Shown one piece after another: positions 1 to 7,688 of a stretch of DNA of 64,000 bases. The stretch comes from Devosia sp. Leaf420 (GTDB taxonomy: Bacteria; Pseudomonadota; Alphaproteobacteria; Rhizobiales; Devosiaceae). Position 1 is the stretch's first letter; each line of letters begins with the position of its first letter. A program made the position numbers and the translations under genes. Under the pieces are notes generated by a model, which worked only from the letters and a program-made list of their open reading frames with translations, was not told the DNA's origin and ran no database searches. Location of the stretch: contig NZ_LMQU01000013.1 of the NCBI RefSeq assembly GCF_001425445.1, positions 1 to 64,000 on the forward strand. The letters run 5' to 3'.

Positions 1-99
1 AACCTAGACCCTTGACCGCAGCAGCCGACCCGAAACAAAACTAACAGGCGGGTCACTTCTCAATGGAAAACCCGGGGCACTTCTCGGCGGAAATCAACA
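1..99. mobile_element. Terminus of an IS21-family insertion sequence
   Basis: The outer end lies at position 99. Read on the minus strand it begins TGTTGATTTCCGCCGAGAAG, and the core GAGAAGTG(A/C)CCC recurs about 25 bp further in (around 50-60). A TGT...ACA end with several short direct repeats inside it is the hallmark of IS21-family termini. No transposase gene is visible, because the rest of the element lies left of the window. The end sits inside the umuD reading frame next door, so this is an insertion event. The family call comes from remembered terminus structure, not a search. Confidence 0.7.
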
Positions 100-392
100 G
101 CCAGCACGATGCTGCGGTGCTTCGGCTGCACGCTGCGATCGACGATGACGACGTCTCCCGGGAATATGCGGACATCAATCATGCAATCGCCAACCACGCG
201 CCAGAGGAACGTGGCGGTCGGGTTGGCGATCAAGACCTGGTTCAGATCGATCATATCTTCGATAAAATCGTCCGCAGGGCTGGGGAAGCCCGCGTGGACG
301 GCCTGACCGACGAGAGGCACGCGCAGCGCGATCATGCTCGAGACGGGCACTGGCATGCCGCCGGGTGCCATTACAATTCTCGAGATGCGCAT
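60..392 (-). pseudogene. umuD: UmuD-like S24 protease remnant, 3' end lost to an IS21 element
   Basis: UmuD is the SOS-induced, self-cleaving subunit of the translesion polymerase PolV. The first 97 codons match the family. An Ala-Gly cleavage site is at residues 34-35 followed by FPSPADDF, then the helix IDLNQVLIANP, then the active-site segment VVGDCMID. In the family that segment is GDSM, with the Ser as nucleophile; here residue 70 is Cys (codon TGC). The frame meets the IS21 end at position 99 and closes with about 12 foreign residues, so the strand carrying the catalytic Lys is missing. A perfect LexA box lies 47 bp upstream of the ATG. No umuC is visible; it would lie beyond the IS. 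Probably inactive. Confidence 0.8.
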
Positions 393-438
393 TCCGACTC
401 CTTGGCGGGGGCTGTTGCCAAGGCTCGGATATAGGCAC

Positions 439-453
439 GAACAAATGGAGAAC
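439..453 (-). promoter_or_regulatory. LexA (SOS) box upstream of the umuD remnant
   Basis: The plus strand reads GAAC-AAATGGA-GAAC, which is a perfect GTTC-N7-GTTC on the minus strand, the alphaproteobacterial LexA operator. It sits 47 bp upstream of the umuD ATG at 392, a normal place for an SOS promoter operator. The match and the gene identity support each other. Confidence 0.8.
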
Positions 454-599
454 GAAAGTCACGATTGCAGTCTGTGGAGAACTCCATCCTATGAATACAA
501 ATTATTTTCAAAACGCCCTTGAACCTCGCATCGATTGAATACATTTTATATTCAAGAGCGACGGAGAGGCCGGCGCGAGGCATCTGAAAGGGCCATAGT

Positions 600-1301
600 G
601 TGACTGAAAATGCATCCATCGAATCCATCCAGATCGGCCGCTGCACGATCACCGAAAGTCTCATTTTCGTTGGGGAAGTCATCGGGGGCGGGACGGGCGG
701 ACCGGGAAAGGTTACGAAGTTTGTGGACTTCAATCGGACCGCCCCGCTGTATTTTTTCAAGGACAACCGGAGTGGGTCTAAGCGTTCGGGAACCTGCCTC
801 TGGCAGCTTGAAGCTGACGCGCTTTACCGCATCGATAACGTGGCCATCTCCAGCCGCAACACGGACACATTTTATGTCTCGACGATTGGCGGACAGCCGA
901 AGGAACTGAGCCGGGACGAGTTCAATGCCGAGCGTGCTCGTATCTGGCCGTTGGGCGCTCAACTGGCTGCCGAGGCAGCTGCGCAGTTCAAGATCGACGA
1001 AGCGGCACGGATCGAGCGTGAAGCTGCCGAGGCCGAGCGTCGCCGGATCGAAATGGAGGCTCGGCAGGTCGAGACCGAAGCGCTTAAGGAAATCAACGCA
1101 GAACGCGCTGCCGAGATCGCCGAGAAGGGGCAGCCTGTCGTCGATGGGTTGCCGGAACTTTCTGGAACACCGAAGCAGATCGCGTATGCGTTGAACATCA
1201 GAGCCGCATATGCTGAGAAGCATCCGGACAGCCCATCACTTAAGAAGGGCACCACGGCCAAATACTGGATCGAAAATTATCGCTCGATCCTTTTTAGGTG
1301 A
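600..1301 (+). CDS. Hypothetical protein with central charged coiled coil
   Basis: I do not recognise a named family. The 233-residue product has a compact N-terminal half (about residues 1-115) rich in aromatic and beta-type segments. A strongly charged Glu/Arg/Ala stretch (about 118-178) should form a helix or coiled coil. The C-terminal segment LSGTPKQIAYALNIRAAYAE, followed by a WIENY-like end, resembles a short tail often seen in phage or plasmid-borne proteins. The start is GTG; no strong ribosome site is evident. The next gene follows after 9 bp and is probably cotranscribed. The position next to an IS end and tRNA genes suggests accessory DNA. Confidence 0.55.
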   Translation: MTENASIESIQIGRCTITESLIFVGEVIGGGTGGPGKVTKFVDFNRTAPLYFFKDNRSGSKRSGTCLWQLEADALYRIDNVAISSRNTDTFYVSTIGGQPKELSRDEFNAERARIWPLGAQLAAEAAAQFKIDEAARIEREAAEAERRRIEMEARQVETEALKEINAERAAEIAEKGQPVVDGLPELSGTPKQIAYALNIRAAYAEKHPDSPSLKKGTTAKYWIENYRSILFR

Positions 1302-1310
1302 GGATCGGTC

Positions 1311-1550
1311 ATGACTCCCGAATACATCGAGGAGATCGCCCGCGCAGTCGTGGGCGATCATAAGGGCTGGCAGGCGCGGTTCGCCGAATCTTCCGGCATC
1401 AGTCCAGCCCACCTTAGCAATGTCCTGAAAGGCACCAGACCGGTAACCTCTGATTTCAAAGCAAGGGTGCGCGGCGTCTGTATCGTTCAATCGCTGGCGC
1501 TGCGGGAAAGAGCGGATAAAGTCGAGCGCTTCGCGATCGACCTAGGATAG
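1311..1550 (+). CDS. Small helix-turn-helix-like protein
   Basis: A 79-residue protein. The stretch from about residue 18 to 45 (WQARFAESSGISPAHLSNVL) has the spacing of a helix-turn-helix with a Ser-Pro-Ala-His-Leu recognition helix, as in Cro/XRE-type repressors, so DNA binding is plausible. It has no other domain. It lies 9 bp after the preceding gene, suggesting an operon, and ends 11 bp before the 3' end of an opposing tRNA gene. No partner or target can be read from the sequence. Confidence 0.5.
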   Translation: MTPEYIEEIARAVVGDHKGWQARFAESSGISPAHLSNVLKGTRPVTSDFKARVRGVCIVQSLALRERADKVERFAIDLG

Positions 1551-1560
1551 TTGAGGGAAG

Positions 1561-1636
1561 TGGTGGGCGCGGAGGGACTTGAACCCCCAACCAGAGTGTT
1601 ATGAGCACTCGGCTCTAACCATTGAGCTACACGCCC
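1561..1636 (-). tRNA. tRNA with anticodon CAU (Ile2 or elongator Met)
   Basis: A full cloverleaf is visible on the minus strand. The 7-bp acceptor pairs GGGCGTG with CGCGCCC, the anticodon stem is GAGTG/CACTC around CTCATAA, the T loop is TTCAAGT, and CCA is encoded (1561-1563). Anticodon CAU is read by tRNA-Met, or by tRNA-Ile2 after lysidine modification; sequence alone does not settle which. The D loop is one base shorter than in the neighbouring CAU tRNA at 1763-1839. Confidence 0.9.
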
Positions 1637-1762
1637 GCCGGAGGCCTTGTGCGATATCCGGGGGGATGTCGCAAGACCCCATAAATTGAGCCTACCGGTC
1701 CCCGTACTGGTCCCCGAAGTCCTCGAAAGTGGCACCGTGAAGCTTGGAAATCCCAGAAATCA

Positions 1763-1839
1763 TGGTGCGCCCAGAGGGACTTGAACCCCCAACCAGACCG
1801 TTATGAGCGGTCGGCTCTAACCAATTGAGCTATAGGCGC
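1763..1839 (-). tRNA. tRNA with anticodon CAU (Ile2 or elongator Met), second copy
   Basis: The acceptor pairs GCGCCTA with TGGGCGC, the anticodon stem is GACCG/CGGTC around CTCATAA, and CCA is encoded at 1763-1765. The T arm and variable region are identical to the tRNA at 1561-1636, but acceptor and anticodon stems differ with pairing kept in both. The two are therefore divergent functional copies, not a gene plus an integration scar. The 126 bp between them hold no gene I can support. Confidence 0.9.
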
Positions 1840-2079
1840 GTTGCGTGCCTCTTAGCAGGGTCGGGGCCGCTGTCAAAGGGGGAAGAGGACAGGCTTGTGT
1901 CCTTTTCCCGAGCGCGCTAATTTGCGGAACGGTCTGCAGTTCACCGAGGCGTCGCCGTCCCCAAGAGGGAAGCTAAACCTGCGTTCAAATAGAATTCGAC
2001 GACACCTTGTGCCTCGTCGAAAGCCGGTGACCATCGAGCCGCCCCCATGCGGTTGAGGCATGTTCAGCAAGGATGTGTC

Positions 2080-2616
2080 ATGTCGCGCGAAATTCACGCA
2101 CTCACTATTTCGGATCTGTCTTCTTTTGCCCGCGCCCTGCGCGAAAGTCTTGGTAAGCGCGAGGCACCGCCGAGCCATGTCGAGATGGTCAATCTTTTGA
2201 GCAAGTCGGCAGGGTATCGAAACTATCAGCATTTTCGGGCGCAGGAGGAGCGGCGGAGCGAGGTGCCTAGGCCTGAGCCGGTCGATCATGATTTGATCGA
2301 ACGGGTGGCTCGGCATTTCGACGGGGCTGGGGTGTTGATGCGCTGGCCGGCCAAGAACAGTCTGCAACCGCTTTGCCTTTGGGCCCTGTGGAGCCGGATG
2401 GAGGCGGGGCGGACCTATCCGGACGCGGAGATGACGGCGCTGCTCAATCGCTGGGCGAGTTTTGGCGATCATGCGCTGTTGCGGCGGGCGCTTGTCTCGC
2501 TGGGGTATGCCGTGCGCAGCAAGGACGGGCGGATTTATCGCCGGATCGAGCAGAAGCCGCCGGCGGAATTGTCGCCGCTGTTGCGCAGGGTGATGAGAAC
2601 GCAGGGAGCTGTCTAG
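2080..2616 (+). CDS. DUF2087 domain protein
   Basis: A 178-residue soluble protein. The C-terminal part (about residues 80-155) fits DUF2087: an RWPAKNS start, a helix ending LWSRMEAGRTYPDAEM, then LNRW..FGDHALLRRALVSLGY and a final R.DGRIYRR strand. That fold resembles a winged helix and is found in putative transcription regulators. The N-terminal 60 residues contain NLLSKSAGYRNYQHFRA, as in toxin- or regulator-associated proteins. I chose ATG 2080 over an in-frame ATG at 2047 because AAGGA at 2069-2073 sits at the right distance. It converges with the next gene, overlapping at the stop codons. Function unknown. Confidence 0.7.
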   Translation: MSREIHALTISDLSSFARALRESLGKREAPPSHVEMVNLLSKSAGYRNYQHFRAQEERRSEVPRPEPVDHDLIERVARHFDGAGVLMRWPAKNSLQPLCLWALWSRMEAGRTYPDAEMTALLNRWASFGDHALLRRALVSLGYAVRSKDGRIYRRIEQKPPAELSPLLRRVMRTQGAV

Positions 2617-2819
2617 GCGGTTTTCTTGACGCCACGCTGGTAGGCGATCTTGGCGGCAAGATTGCCCATGCCCTGAGATTCGCTGAGCTTTACTGTCATC
2701 AATCCGGTGGCCTGGCTGCTCATGGATTGGACCTGCGCGAGAGCGGCGGTGCGCTTCTCGCGGTAGTACTTCATCTGCTCATAGCGCGACATCTGGGAGA
2801 TGGTGCTGATACTGGCCAT
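2613..2819 (-). CDS. Small conserved-looking hypothetical protein
   Basis: A 68-residue protein beginning MASISTISQMSRYEQMKYYREKR, with a basic C-terminus ending GVKKTA. It has no signal peptide or membrane segment and looks wholly helical. It overlaps the convergent DUF2087 gene by 4 bp at the stop codons. I do not recognise a family. The intact frame and the sensible Met-Ala start favour a real gene, but the evidence is thin. Confidence 0.5.
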   Translation of the reverse strand: MASISTISQMSRYEQMKYYREKRTAALAQVQSMSSQATGLMTVKLSESQGMGNLAAKIAYQRGVKKTA

Positions 2820-2853
2820 GGAGAAAGCATGGCAAGAAATGGTTAGCCGGCCC

Positions 2854-3465
2854 TTAATGCTGCATGACGACGAGGCCGGCGGCGGCGGCCATCATGGCGC
2901 CGGCGGTCTTGTTGAGACGGCCAAGAGCCTTTTCGCTGCGGAACATGTCACGGGCGGCTGAGGCGAGCCAAGCATAGCCGCAGCCGATCATCAGCAGAAC
3001 CACGACGACGATGGCGGTGAGCTCGATGAAGGCGATGGGGTTCATCTGATCGAGCGGGATCACCGTTGGCAGGATGGCGAGATAAAAGACGATGGTCTTG
3101 GGATTGCCCATGGTGAGCGAGAAACCAGCAAGGAAGGTCTTGAGCGGGGCTTCGCTCTTCGGCTTCATCTGCTCGGCGCCGGGTTTGGCAGTCCAGAATT
3201 TGTACGCGATGTAAAGAAGATAGGCGGCGCCGGCACAGCGGATGATGACGAAGACCGGGCCAAACCAGGTGGCGATGGCCGCGAGGCCGAAAACGGCGAA
3301 GACGAAATAGACGAGATCGCCAGCCAAAATCCCCAGAACCATGGGGAAGGCGCCCTTGAAGCCCCCGCCGAGGGCGCGTGCAACGACGGCCGCAACGCCG
3401 GGGCCGGGCACGAGCACGGCAATGGCATAGGCAAGGGTGAAGGCGGCGAGGGTGAAGAGGTCCAT
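2854..3465 (-). CDS. LysE/RhtB-family amino acid exporter
   Basis: An inner-membrane exporter of amino acids or related metabolites, about 203 residues, the usual family length. The N-terminal hydrophobic helix contains the family motif VPGPGVAAVVARALGGGFKG (about residues 19-38). A later loop has LTMGNPKTIVFYLAILPTV, the second LysE signature. Five to six membrane segments can be drawn. I prefer the start at 3465 (MDLFTLAAF); an upstream ATG at 3480 adds only MPDCP. The substrate cannot be told from sequence. It is a single gene, divergent from the ABC-F gene. Confidence 0.85.
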   Translation of the reverse strand: MDLFTLAAFTLAYAIAVLVPGPGVAAVVARALGGGFKGAFPMVLGILAGDLVYFVFAVFGLAAIATWFGPVFVIIRCAGAAYLLYIAYKFWTAKPGAEQMKPKSEAPLKTFLAGFSLTMGNPKTIVFYLAILPTVIPLDQMNPIAFIELTAIVVVVLLMIGCGYAWLASAARDMFRSEKALGRLNKTAGAMMAAAAGLVVMQH

Positions 3466-3646
3466 GGGGCAGTCCGGCAAATGATGCCGGACACTACTCC
3501 CGCGCCCGGGGCTTGACCAGTGGGGCGGTTGACGCCCGCGCTGGCCGCGCTATCGTAAAGGGATCGTAACTCGACCGGATGGTGCCGAATGGAACGCTTC
3601 TCCACTGCAATGCCGACCTGCCTTGCTCTTGGAGAAACTCTTGTCC

Positions 3647-5233
3647 ATGCCCGTTTCCGTAACGATTGCGAACCTTTCTTATACCGGCCCTGACGGCCAC
3701 AAACTCTTTTCCGATCTCGATCTGACGTTTGGCCAAGGCCGCACAGGCCTTGTGGGGCGCAATGGCGTGGGCAAAACCACGCTGCTGCGGTTGATCGCGG
3801 GCGAACTGACGCCCAGCGCCGGCACGATCGGCGGTACCGGGCGCCTGGGCGTGTTGCGCCAGCAGGTGCAGCCGCGGGAAGGCGAGACCATCGCCGATCT
3901 CTTCGGGGTGCGTGCGGCGCTGGCTTTGCTCGCCAAGGCGGTCAGCGGTGATGCGGATATAGATGAACTGGCCGAGGTAGATTGGACGCTCGAGGCGCGG
4001 CTCGATGCGGCGCTGGCGCAGTTGGGTCTGCCGGTGACGGCGGAAACGCCGCTCTCTACGCTGTCGGGTGGTCAGCGGACGCGGGCTGCGCTGGCGGCCT
4101 TGGTTTTTGTTGAGCCCGATCTGATTCTTCTCGATGAGCCGACCAACAATCTCGATGTCGAGGGGCGACAGGCTGTCGCAGGCTTGCTGAAGGGCTGGCG
4201 CGGTGCGGCCCTGATCGTGAGTCACGATCGTGGTTTGCTCGAGGAAGTTGATGCGATTGTTGAGCTGACAAGCCTTGGCGCCAAGACTTATGGCGGCGGG
4301 TGGAGCCACTATCGTGAACGCAAGGCGCTGGAGCTCCAGGTGGCGGAGCGGGATCGCGATGTGGCCGAGCGGCAGGTGCGCGATGTGGCGCGCAAAGCGC
4401 AGGAGGCGCGGGAGAAGCAGGCCCAGCGCGATGCCGGCGGGCGCCGAAAGGCGGCCAAGGGCGATATGCCGAAAATCATGATGGGTGGCCTGAAGCGCCG
4501 CGCGGAAGAAACGGCAGGTGGGCTCGATACGCTGGCTGAGAAAATGGCTGGCGCAGCGCAGGAGCAGGCCGCGGCGGCGCGCGCGAAGATCGAGGTTTTG
4601 ACGCCGTTCTCGGTGAAGCTGGCGCCAAGCAATCTGCCGCAGGGCAAGGTGGTGTTGCGGGCCAAGGGGGTGAGCGGAGGCTACGAGCCTGAGGCGCCGG
4701 TGATCCGCAGTGTGGATCTTGAGATCATCGGGCCGGAGCGGGTGGCTGTAGTTGGGCCAAATGGTTCGGGCAAGACGACGCTGATCAAAATGCTGACCGG
4801 GGAATTGACGCCTTTTACCGGGTCGGTGGAGCTTGGCGGGCCACTGGCGCTGCTCGACCAGCAGGTGGGGCTGCTGGATCGGCAGGAGAGCATTGTCGAG
4901 AATTTTCGAAGGCTCAATCCCGAGAGTTCGGAGAATGATTGCCGGTCGGTGCTGGCGGCGTTCGGGTTCCGGGCCGATGCGGCGCTGCAGCTGGCGGGCA
5001 CGCTGAGCGGTGGCGAGATGCTGCGGGCCGGGCTCGCGGCCGCGCTCGGCGGCAAGACGCCGCCGATGCTGCTGGTACTCGATGAACCGACAAACCATCT
5101 GGATGTCGAGGCAATCGAGAAGATCGAAGCAGGGCTGCGGGCCTATGATGGCGCGCTGCTGGTCATCAGCCACGATGCGGTATTTTTGGAGAATATCGGG
5201 ATGACGCGGGAGGTGCGGCTGACCCCCACCTAA
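3647..5233 (+). CDS. ABC-F family ATPase
   Basis: A soluble protein with two ATP-binding cassettes and no membrane segment, about 528 residues. ABC-F proteins act on ribosomes. Cassette 1 has GRNGVGKT (residues 37-44), LSGGQRT and LILLDEPTNNLDV. Cassette 2 has GPNGSGKT, LSGGEMLR and LLVLDEPTNHLDV. The charged linker between them (about 230-330, rich in Glu, Arg, Ala and Gln) corresponds to the P-site tRNA interaction motif region. It is close to the Uup/YheS-like group but not assigned to one. Both Walker B motifs carry the catalytic Glu. The ATG at 3647 is favoured; a TTG at 3641 lies nearer to GGAG at 3631. Confidence 0.88.
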   Translation: MPVSVTIANLSYTGPDGHKLFSDLDLTFGQGRTGLVGRNGVGKTTLLRLIAGELTPSAGTIGGTGRLGVLRQQVQPREGETIADLFGVRAALALLAKAVSGDADIDELAEVDWTLEARLDAALAQLGLPVTAETPLSTLSGGQRTRAALAALVFVEPDLILLDEPTNNLDVEGRQAVAGLLKGWRGAALIVSHDRGLLEEVDAIVELTSLGAKTYGGGWSHYRERKALELQVAERDRDVAERQVRDVARKAQEAREKQAQRDAGGRRKAAKGDMPKIMMGGLKRRAEETAGGLDTLAEKMAGAAQEQAAAARAKIEVLTPFSVKLAPSNLPQGKVVLRAKGVSGGYEPEAPVIRSVDLEIIGPERVAVVGPNGSGKTTLIKMLTGELTPFTGSVELGGPLALLDQQVGLLDRQESIVENFRRLNPESSENDCRSVLAAFGFRADAALQLAGTLSGGEMLRAGLAAALGGKTPPMLLVLDEPTNHLDVEAIEKIEAGLRAYDGALLVISHDAVFLENIGMTREVRLTPT

Positions 5234-5254
5234 CCTCCCCCTGGCAGGGGGAGG
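5234..5254. repeat. CCTCCCCC palindromic repeat element
   Basis: CCTCCCCCT-GGC-AGGGGGAGG is a near-perfect palindrome just after the ABC-F stop codon and between two convergent genes. The same arms occur twice in the urtB-urtA gap (34178-34303). It is probably a dispersed repeat that also acts as a transcription-blocking hairpin; no T tract follows. Confidence 0.65.
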
Positions 5255-5270
5255 GACGGACCGGGATTGG

Positions 5271-6212
5271 CTATGGCAGCCGTGCCAGCCGTTCGGTCAG
5301 CAGATCGTAGAAGCGATCGGCGTTGCCGGAGCGGATGTAGCTGGCGTTTTTGGGTTTGTCGGTGACGTGCCAATAGTCGGTGACGGTCATCCCGATCGTG
5401 AGTTCGCTTGTCGTTTCGATGGTCACGTTGCACTCGCGGCCTTCGAAGATGGTGGGGTCGATGAGGTAGGCGATGACGGTGGGGTCGTGGAGGGGCGCGC
5501 CTTCCCAGCCGTATTTCTTGAGATCGAAGCCTTCGGAGAAGGTCAGCATGTCGTAGACCGCCTGGCCTGACTTGTTGCCGATGGCCTTGATGGCGTTGAG
5601 GCGGGCGGGGGTCGACTGCATCTGGTGGGTTACGTCGAGCGGCAAGACGGTGAGCTTGATGCCGCTGCGGAAGACGATATCGGCGGCGTCGGGATCGACA
5701 TAGATGTTGAATTCGGCCGCCGGGGTGATGTTGCCGACTTCGAAATAGGCGCCGCCCATCATGACGAGTTCGGCGATGCGCTCGGCGATGCGCGGCTCCT
5801 TGACGAGGGCCATGGCGATATTGGTCAGGGGCCCGAGTGTGCAAAGGGTGATCGATTTGGGCTTGGCGCTCATCAGTGCATCGATGATGTAATCGACGCC
5901 GTGCTGGGGCTGGAGCTCTATCTTGGGGGCTGGAAGGTCGGGGCCGTTGAGACCGGTGTCGCCGTGAACGTGCTCAGCGGTGACGAGGGTGCGGCGCATC
6001 GGGCGGGAGCAGCCGGCATAGACGGGGACATCCGGACGGCCCGCAAGTTCGACGATCTTGCGGGCATTGGTGGCGTTGTGGTGGAGCCCGACATTGCCCG
6101 CGACGGCAACAACGCCGACGACTTCGAAATCCTCCGGGGAGGCCAGCGCGAGGAGAATGGCGACGGCGTCGTCCTGACCTGGATCGGTGTCGATGATGAT
6201 CTTGCGCGGCAT
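5271..6212 (-). CDS. Inosine/uridine-preferring nucleoside hydrolase
   Basis: Cleaves the N-glycosidic bond of nucleosides to ribose and free base. The hallmark IIIDTDPGQDDAVAILLAL is at residues 5-21, with Ca2+-binding Asp in the DTDPGQDD cluster. Further family motifs are the central MMGGAYFEVGNITPAAEFN segment, VDPDAADIVF, and a C-terminal LHDPTVIAYLIDP carrying the conserved His-Asp pair. The 313 residues match the family. MPRKIII at 6212 is preferred over an upstream ATG at 6242, whose extra residues are not family-like. There is no signal peptide, so it should be cytosolic. It fits purine or pyrimidine salvage; there is no obvious operon partner. Confidence 0.9.
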   Translation of the reverse strand: MPRKIIIDTDPGQDDAVAILLALASPEDFEVVGVVAVAGNVGLHHNATNARKIVELAGRPDVPVYAGCSRPMRRTLVTAEHVHGDTGLNGPDLPAPKIELQPQHGVDYIIDALMSAKPKSITLCTLGPLTNIAMALVKEPRIAERIAELVMMGGAYFEVGNITPAAEFNIYVDPDAADIVFRSGIKLTVLPLDVTHQMQSTPARLNAIKAIGNKSGQAVYDMLTFSEGFDLKKYGWEGAPLHDPTVIAYLIDPTIFEGRECNVTIETTSELTIGMTVTDYWHVTDKPKNASYIRSGNADRFYDLLTERLARLP

Positions 6213-6341
6213 GGTCTGTCCCTGAAAGCGAAGCGAAAACAAGGGGACATTAGCTGGCGGAGCGGCAATGGTCGACTATCTGGAACAACGGGGGGAGCGT
6301 GACGTTGTAGGTGCATAATTTCCAGCACCCAGAAAGAGATC

Positions 6342-7589
6342 ATGCGCACAGGGCCTGCAGGCGAAGACATGGACGAAAGCCAATTCGAGCGCGTGCTCAA
6401 TAATGCCGCGCGACTCGCGGTGGTGGCGATTGGCGTCGTCGTGCTCCTATTCGTGCTGCAGGCCGGGCAGGTTTTTCTCGCGCCGGTCACGCTCGCGATC
6501 GTCATGGGTCTGATGTTTGGGCCGGTTGCGGATCGACTGGAAGCCATCGGCATTCCGCCGGCGCTGTCGGCCGCGGTCGTCGTGCTGTTGCTGCTCGCAA
6601 TCATTGCGTCGGGGATCGTGCTATTTGCCTTGCCATTGAGCGAATGGGTGGCGCGGGCACCGCTCATCTGGGACAAGCTGCAGGGCCAGTTGGCTAATCT
6701 CAAGGAGCCGATGGAGAGCCTTTCAGGGCTGCAGACGCAGATCACCGAGATCTTTGGCGGTGGCGCGGCGATGAGCGTCAATGTCGAGGATGGGAGCGCC
6801 ATGGCCAGCGTTGCCATGCTCGCGCCGGCGCTTTTGGCGCAAATCCTGATTTTTCTCGCCAGCCTCTATTTCTTCGTTGCGACACGCGACCATATCCGCA
6901 TCTCGGTGCTGGCGCTTTGCGTGACGCGGCGGATGCGGTGGCGCACGGCCCATGTGTTTCGGGACGTCGAGGCCAAGGTCAGCCGGTTCCTCCTCTCCAT
7001 AACGTTCATCAATGCCTGCGTCGGCATTGCTGTGACGACCGTGATGTGGCTGATCGGAATGCCATCGCCCATCCTCTGGGGCGCGCTTGCCGCGGTGCTG
7101 AACTATATCCCCTATGTGGGACAGGGCACGATGATCCTGATCCTTCTCGCGGTCGGTCTCGGCACGCAAACCGAGTTGCAGCACATCCTGATGCCGGCGC
7201 TTTGCTATATGGGCATCAACTTCATCGAGGGGCAGATCGTGACGCCGCACTTCATCGGCCGCACGATGACGCTCAATCCCTTCATTATCTTTCTCTCGAT
7301 CACCTTCTGGCTTTGGGCCTGGGGACCGGTAGGTGGGCTTGTCGCCGTTCCGACCCTGTTGATTGCGACGTCCATCCTGACGCATGCGCTGCCGAGCAAG
7401 CCGGTCAAGCCCAAGCGGCCGGTGCGGCGCACGCGCTATATGAGCGAACGCGAGGTGGTGCTGGCCAATGCTGCGCAGGCGATCCACGAGCAGAAGGAAG
7501 AGGCCGAAGACGGCAACGAAAAGCGCAAGCAGGAACGGCTGGAGCCGCCGGACGGCACAGCGCCGACTGGCGTTGAAGCATCGAGCTAG
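6342..7589 (+). CDS. AI-2E family transporter (permease)
   Basis: An inner-membrane protein of the AI-2E/TqsA/PerM superfamily. The start is ATG 6342 (an alternative MDESQ start lies at 6369). Two N-terminal helices (about residues 25-90) are followed by a helix near 95, a cytoplasmic stretch, and a C-terminal half holding GMPSPILWGALAAVLNYIPYVG and TPHFIGRTMTLNPFIIFLS, both family signatures. A hydrophilic charged tail follows the last helix. Family members export quorum signals, act as Na+/H+ antiporters or have unknown substrates, so no substrate is claimed here. It is followed after 99 bp by a second transporter gene on the same strand. Confidence 0.88.
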   Translation: MRTGPAGEDMDESQFERVLNNAARLAVVAIGVVVLLFVLQAGQVFLAPVTLAIVMGLMFGPVADRLEAIGIPPALSAAVVVLLLLAIIASGIVLFALPLSEWVARAPLIWDKLQGQLANLKEPMESLSGLQTQITEIFGGGAAMSVNVEDGSAMASVAMLAPALLAQILIFLASLYFFVATRDHIRISVLALCVTRRMRWRTAHVFRDVEAKVSRFLLSITFINACVGIAVTTVMWLIGMPSPILWGALAAVLNYIPYVGQGTMILILLAVGLGTQTELQHILMPALCYMGINFIEGQIVTPHFIGRTMTLNPFIIFLSITFWLWAWGPVGGLVAVPTLLIATSILTHALPSKPVKPKRPVRRTRYMSEREVVLANAAQAIHEQKEEAEDGNEKRKQERLEPPDGTAPTGVEASS

Positions 7590-7688
7590 TTTCGTCCGCG
7601 CGTGGCTCGTCTGCGTGCAGCCGCCTTGACGGCGCAGGGCCTGCGGCACAAGTGTCTCCCCTAAACGTGCCTTTGGGGGACTAGAATC

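Noticed and set aside
1561-1839. attL/attR pair from a tRNA-integrated element
   Set aside because: Both tRNAs are complete with different, compensated stems, and no integrase is visible between or beside them in the window.
3494-5173. Long open frame on the strand opposite the ABC-F gene
   Set aside because: Its product is Arg/His/Gln-rich without domains, and the plus strand encodes a complete ABC-F protein. High-GC DNA commonly leaves such frames open. The same holds for long antisense frames over glgP, glgB, glgA, pgm, ureC and urtA.
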